A stretch of 26,132 nucleotides of DNA from a virus, in IMG/VR virus record IMGVR_UViG_3300036671_000284, positions 1 to 26,132 of that record; one strand, 5' to 3'. The stretch's first letter is position 1. Every line of letters begins with the position of its first letter. The position numbers and the translations under genes are program-made. The notes under the pieces are model-generated. The model did not search any database. It worked only from the letters and a program-made list of their open reading frames with translations, and was not told where the DNA came from. Positions 25,779 to 26,132 of the stretch are shown here, one piece after another.

Positions 25779-26132
25779 ATGATTTGCTATCGTCTCAAAG
25801 ACAAAATATTTTTCAATCCTTATACTGCATTCTTGCATGCAGCTCATAATTGTCCACACGAGCATGTGTACTTTGATGTTCATGACCAAGTCTTCGATTG
25901 CCAGGACTGGACCAATTACCCAACTGAATCGTACAGAGACATGTATAAACGCAGAGCTCAGCAAATTAGAAACAAATACGAAAAAATTGTATTGGCGTTT
26001 TCGGGTGGTACTGACAGTACCACCATGCTGTCTGCGTTTTTTGACAACAACATTCACGTGGATACTATTTACATAGGTCATCACAACAAGAGCAAGCATT
26101 ATGCTGATTCATATGTAGGTGATGTAGATGAA
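25779..26132 (+). CDS. PP-loop ATP pyrophosphatase (asparagine synthase/QueC-like), 3' end outside window
   Basis: 118 codons are in the window with no stop. KYEKIVLAFSGGTDSTTMLS holds the PP-loop SGGxDS of N-type ATP pyrophosphatases, which adenylate substrates (amidotransferases, tRNA thiolation, 7-deazaguanine synthesis). The Tyr/His/Asp-rich N-terminus is not a glutaminase domain. The exact family cannot be called from a truncated gene. The ATG is embedded in a 9-bp inverted repeat and has only a weak GGG upstream. Confidence 0.75.
   Translation, partial: MICYRLKDKIFFNPYTAFLHAAHNCPHEHVYFDVHDQVFDCQDWTNYPTESYRDMYKRRAQQIRNKYEKIVLAFSGGTDSTTMLSAFFDNNIHVDTIYIGHHNKSKHYADSYVGDVDE

Overview
This window looks like an accessory and RNA-rich part of a large tailed-phage (Caudoviricetes) genome. 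Evidence: a GH19 endolysin with spanin-like and holin-like genes; about 30 tRNA loci; many very small genes joined by ATGA/TAATG overlaps; HNH and GIY-YIG nucleases; a phage-type RNA ligase/kinase/phosphoesterase set. At least 14 sigma70-type promoters (TTGACN, almost always 17 nt, TATAAT/TACAAT) imply use of a bacterial housekeeping RNA polymerase, probably of a proteobacterium. No capsid, tail or replication gene is visible, so the phage call rests on context.

Layout. 1-3270: end of an upstream gene, a GIY-YIG protein and a run of small hypothetical genes. 3277-9707: tRNA genes for nearly every amino acid, broken up by small genes, a MazG-like protein, a radical SAM protein, a GNAT protein and several structured non-coding segments. 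9833-14151: a dense block of small overlapping genes with a DEDDh exonuclease and a Cys-phosphatase. 14292-16470: metallophosphoesterase, P-loop kinase and RNA ligase, i.e. the three activities of an RNA end-healing and sealing pathway. 16470-17990: a non-coding island of long hairpins, a tRNA-like sequence and tRNA-Gly. 17992-20292: unknown gene, RNA polymerase omega homologue, YkuK-like RNase H-fold protein, ABC-ATPase/GNAT fusion. 20293-23010, minus strand: secreted SNase-type nuclease and a lysis cassette. 23141-26132: two more tRNAs, small genes, a circularly permuted tmRNA, an HNH endonuclease and the start of a PP-loop ATP-pyrophosphatase gene.

The unifying theme is translation. tRNAs for all 20 amino acids are present in recognisable form, with one tRNA whose apparent anticodon (UUA) would read stop codons, a permuted tmRNA with an odd tag ending, and a putative RNA-repair operon. 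Several tRNA genes are chimeras joined near the T-loop.

The most unusual signal is a family of 16-20 bp hairpins, several of which start at a tRNA 3' CCA. Their arms are related between elements and change in a compensatory way while the loops differ. One member is the intervening segment of the permuted tmRNA.
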